Part shown: piece after piece, positions 63,390 through 64,000 of the stretch | How the letters are laid out: every line of letters starts with the position of its first letter | Position numbering within the stretch: position 1 is the stretch's first letter | Origin: Lewinellaceae bacterium | Lineage (GTDB): Bacteria; Bacteroidota; Bacteroidia; Chitinophagales; Saprospiraceae | Reading direction: 5' to 3' | Assembly: GCA_020636045.1 (NCBI GenBank) | Contig: JACJYP010000006.1 | Coordinates: 62,001 to 126,000 of the forward strand | DNA: 64,000 nucleotides | Notes under the pieces: generated by a model | What the model was told of the DNA's origin: nothing | Databases searched by the model: none | Seen by the model: the letters and a program-made list of their open reading frames with translations, nothing else | Position numbers and translations under genes: made by a program

Positions 63390-64000
63390 ATGAAAATCCT
63401 TGCTTCTATATTGATTGCAGTCTTTTTTACGCAGACGGCCGGCGCGATCGACCAATACCAACCTGGCGATACCCTGTACGTATGGGCCGGGAGCGGCCTT
63501 GTACTGCGTAAAAGTTACACCCTTAACTCCGCCAAACTGCGCAGCATCCCTTACGGCACCATGCTGATCGCCCGCAATTATGCCGGCGACAAACGGACAG
63601 AAGTAGAAGCCGTGCCCGGCTTTACGGCGAACGGCGAAAAAATGCCTCCCGTCACGCTGCACGGCGATTTTGCACAGGTGATTTTCCAGGGCGATACCGG
63701 TTATGTGTACGACGGGTATTTATCCAAGATGCCTGCGTTGAAAAGGACCGTCAACCCGAGCAACTCAAAGCCCGAATGTGAATACTTTACCGTCTGGGCC
63801 GATCGTTGTTTCGGCCTGGTGGCCGAACACCACACCGGCAGCGGGCAGCACGGCGATTACAGTACAGGGAGGTGGGTGTATGCCAACGGCATGAGCCTTT
63901 CTACCTGGACCGAGAAATCCGGTGAAGGCCGCATCATCCTGCCCGATGTTTCCATGGAAGAAGCCTTTCTGATGTTCAATTACTTTAATACGTATGAATG
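63390..64000 (+). CDS. Secreted SH3-like-domain protein, 3' end missing
   Basis: 203 residues are visible from ATG 63390 and the frame is still open at the window end. Signal peptide to about 20 (TQTAGA), then an SH3b-like domain (GDTLYVWAGSGLVLRKSYTL and IPYGTMLIARNY). The rest up to the window edge has a beta-rich pattern with VIFQGDTGYVYDGYLSKMP. Bacterial SH3 domains bind peptidoglycan or proteins. No further function visible. It lies 61 bases after the P-loop kinase. Confidence 0.8.
   Translation, partial: MKILASILIAVFFTQTAGAIDQYQPGDTLYVWAGSGLVLRKSYTLNSAKLRSIPYGTMLIARNYAGDKRTEVEAVPGFTANGEKMPPVTLHGDFAQVIFQGDTGYVYDGYLSKMPALKRTVNPSNSKPECEYFTVWADRCFGLVAEHHTGSGQHGDYSTGRWVYANGMSLSTWTEKSGEGRIILPDVSMEEAFLMFNYFNTYE

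Overview
The window comes from the chromosome of a GC-rich member of the Bacteroidota, probably of the Saprospiria/Chitinophagia side of the phylum. The evidence is the type IX secretion system (T9SS) lipoprotein SprE/PorW, three secreted proteins ending in T9SS sorting domains, SprB repeats, DUF3276 and DUF3127 proteins, a YpdA-type bacillithiol disulfide reductase, and TAnnTTTG promoter boxes, in two cases with a TTTG box 20 bases upstream. I see no rRNA, tRNA, transposase or prophage gene. The strict assignment below phylum level is an inference.

Layout. 1-5.5 kb: the 3' part of a secreted GH13 alpha-amylase, a structured leader/terminator region, a GT4 glycosyltransferase and SprE/PorW with a remarkable poly-lysine insert. 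5.7-17.5 kb: housekeeping (M23 peptidase, GcvT, C1 peptidase, YtcJ-like amidohydrolase, DUF3276 protein, RlmN, Bdr, DUF1015, a TPR/class III nucleotide cyclase, DUF4920). 17.8-23.8 kb: a MORN-caspase fusion, a TPR/membrane protein, MsrA, DUF2071 and urocanate hydratase. 23.8-28.5 kb: the accessory island of the window, made of a 42-bp minisatellite, REP-like palindromes, and a two-gene operon coding for a small putative membrane-active protein and an NB-ARC/TPR (NLR-like) ATPase. 28.6-38.7 kb: T9SS-exported esterase, Uma2 protein, NUDIX hydrolase, MltA, lipid A-type acyltransferase, a nine-repeat SprB adhesin-like protein and a haloperoxidase-like lipoprotein. 38.8-64 kb: mostly housekeeping (dCTP deaminase, CysS, two rhomboids, BaiN-like flavoprotein, PanC, O-antigen ligase, polyprenyl synthase, DUF3127, peptide-binding lipoprotein, antiporter, OstA/LptA-like protein, MnmA, two thioredoxin paralogues, D-2-hydroxyacid dehydrogenase with a coupled P-loop kinase).

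The most interesting system is at 24.8-28.5 kb. The small upstream protein ends in, and the NLR-like protein begins with, the same peptide core IGQQN(V/I), written with different synonymous codons in four of five positions. This is the arrangement expected of an NLR whose N-terminus templates an amyloid-like fold onto a partner effector (RHIM/BASS-type signalling), here probably an abortive-infection module. Its TPR part consists of twelve near-identical 144-bp units and is interrupted by eight single-base losses, every one in a G5, T6 or A6 run; putting the eight bases back gives exactly one open frame of 1,100 residues. That pattern suggests consensus errors in an unpolished repeat, or homopolymer-based switching, rather than ordinary decay.

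Genes that act together: SprE/PorW belongs to the machine that would export the amylase, the esterase and the SprB-repeat protein of this same window; OstA-like protein, the LpxL-like acyltransferase, the O-antigen ligase and GT4 all concern the outer-membrane glycolipid; MltA and the M23 protein concern peptidoglycan.
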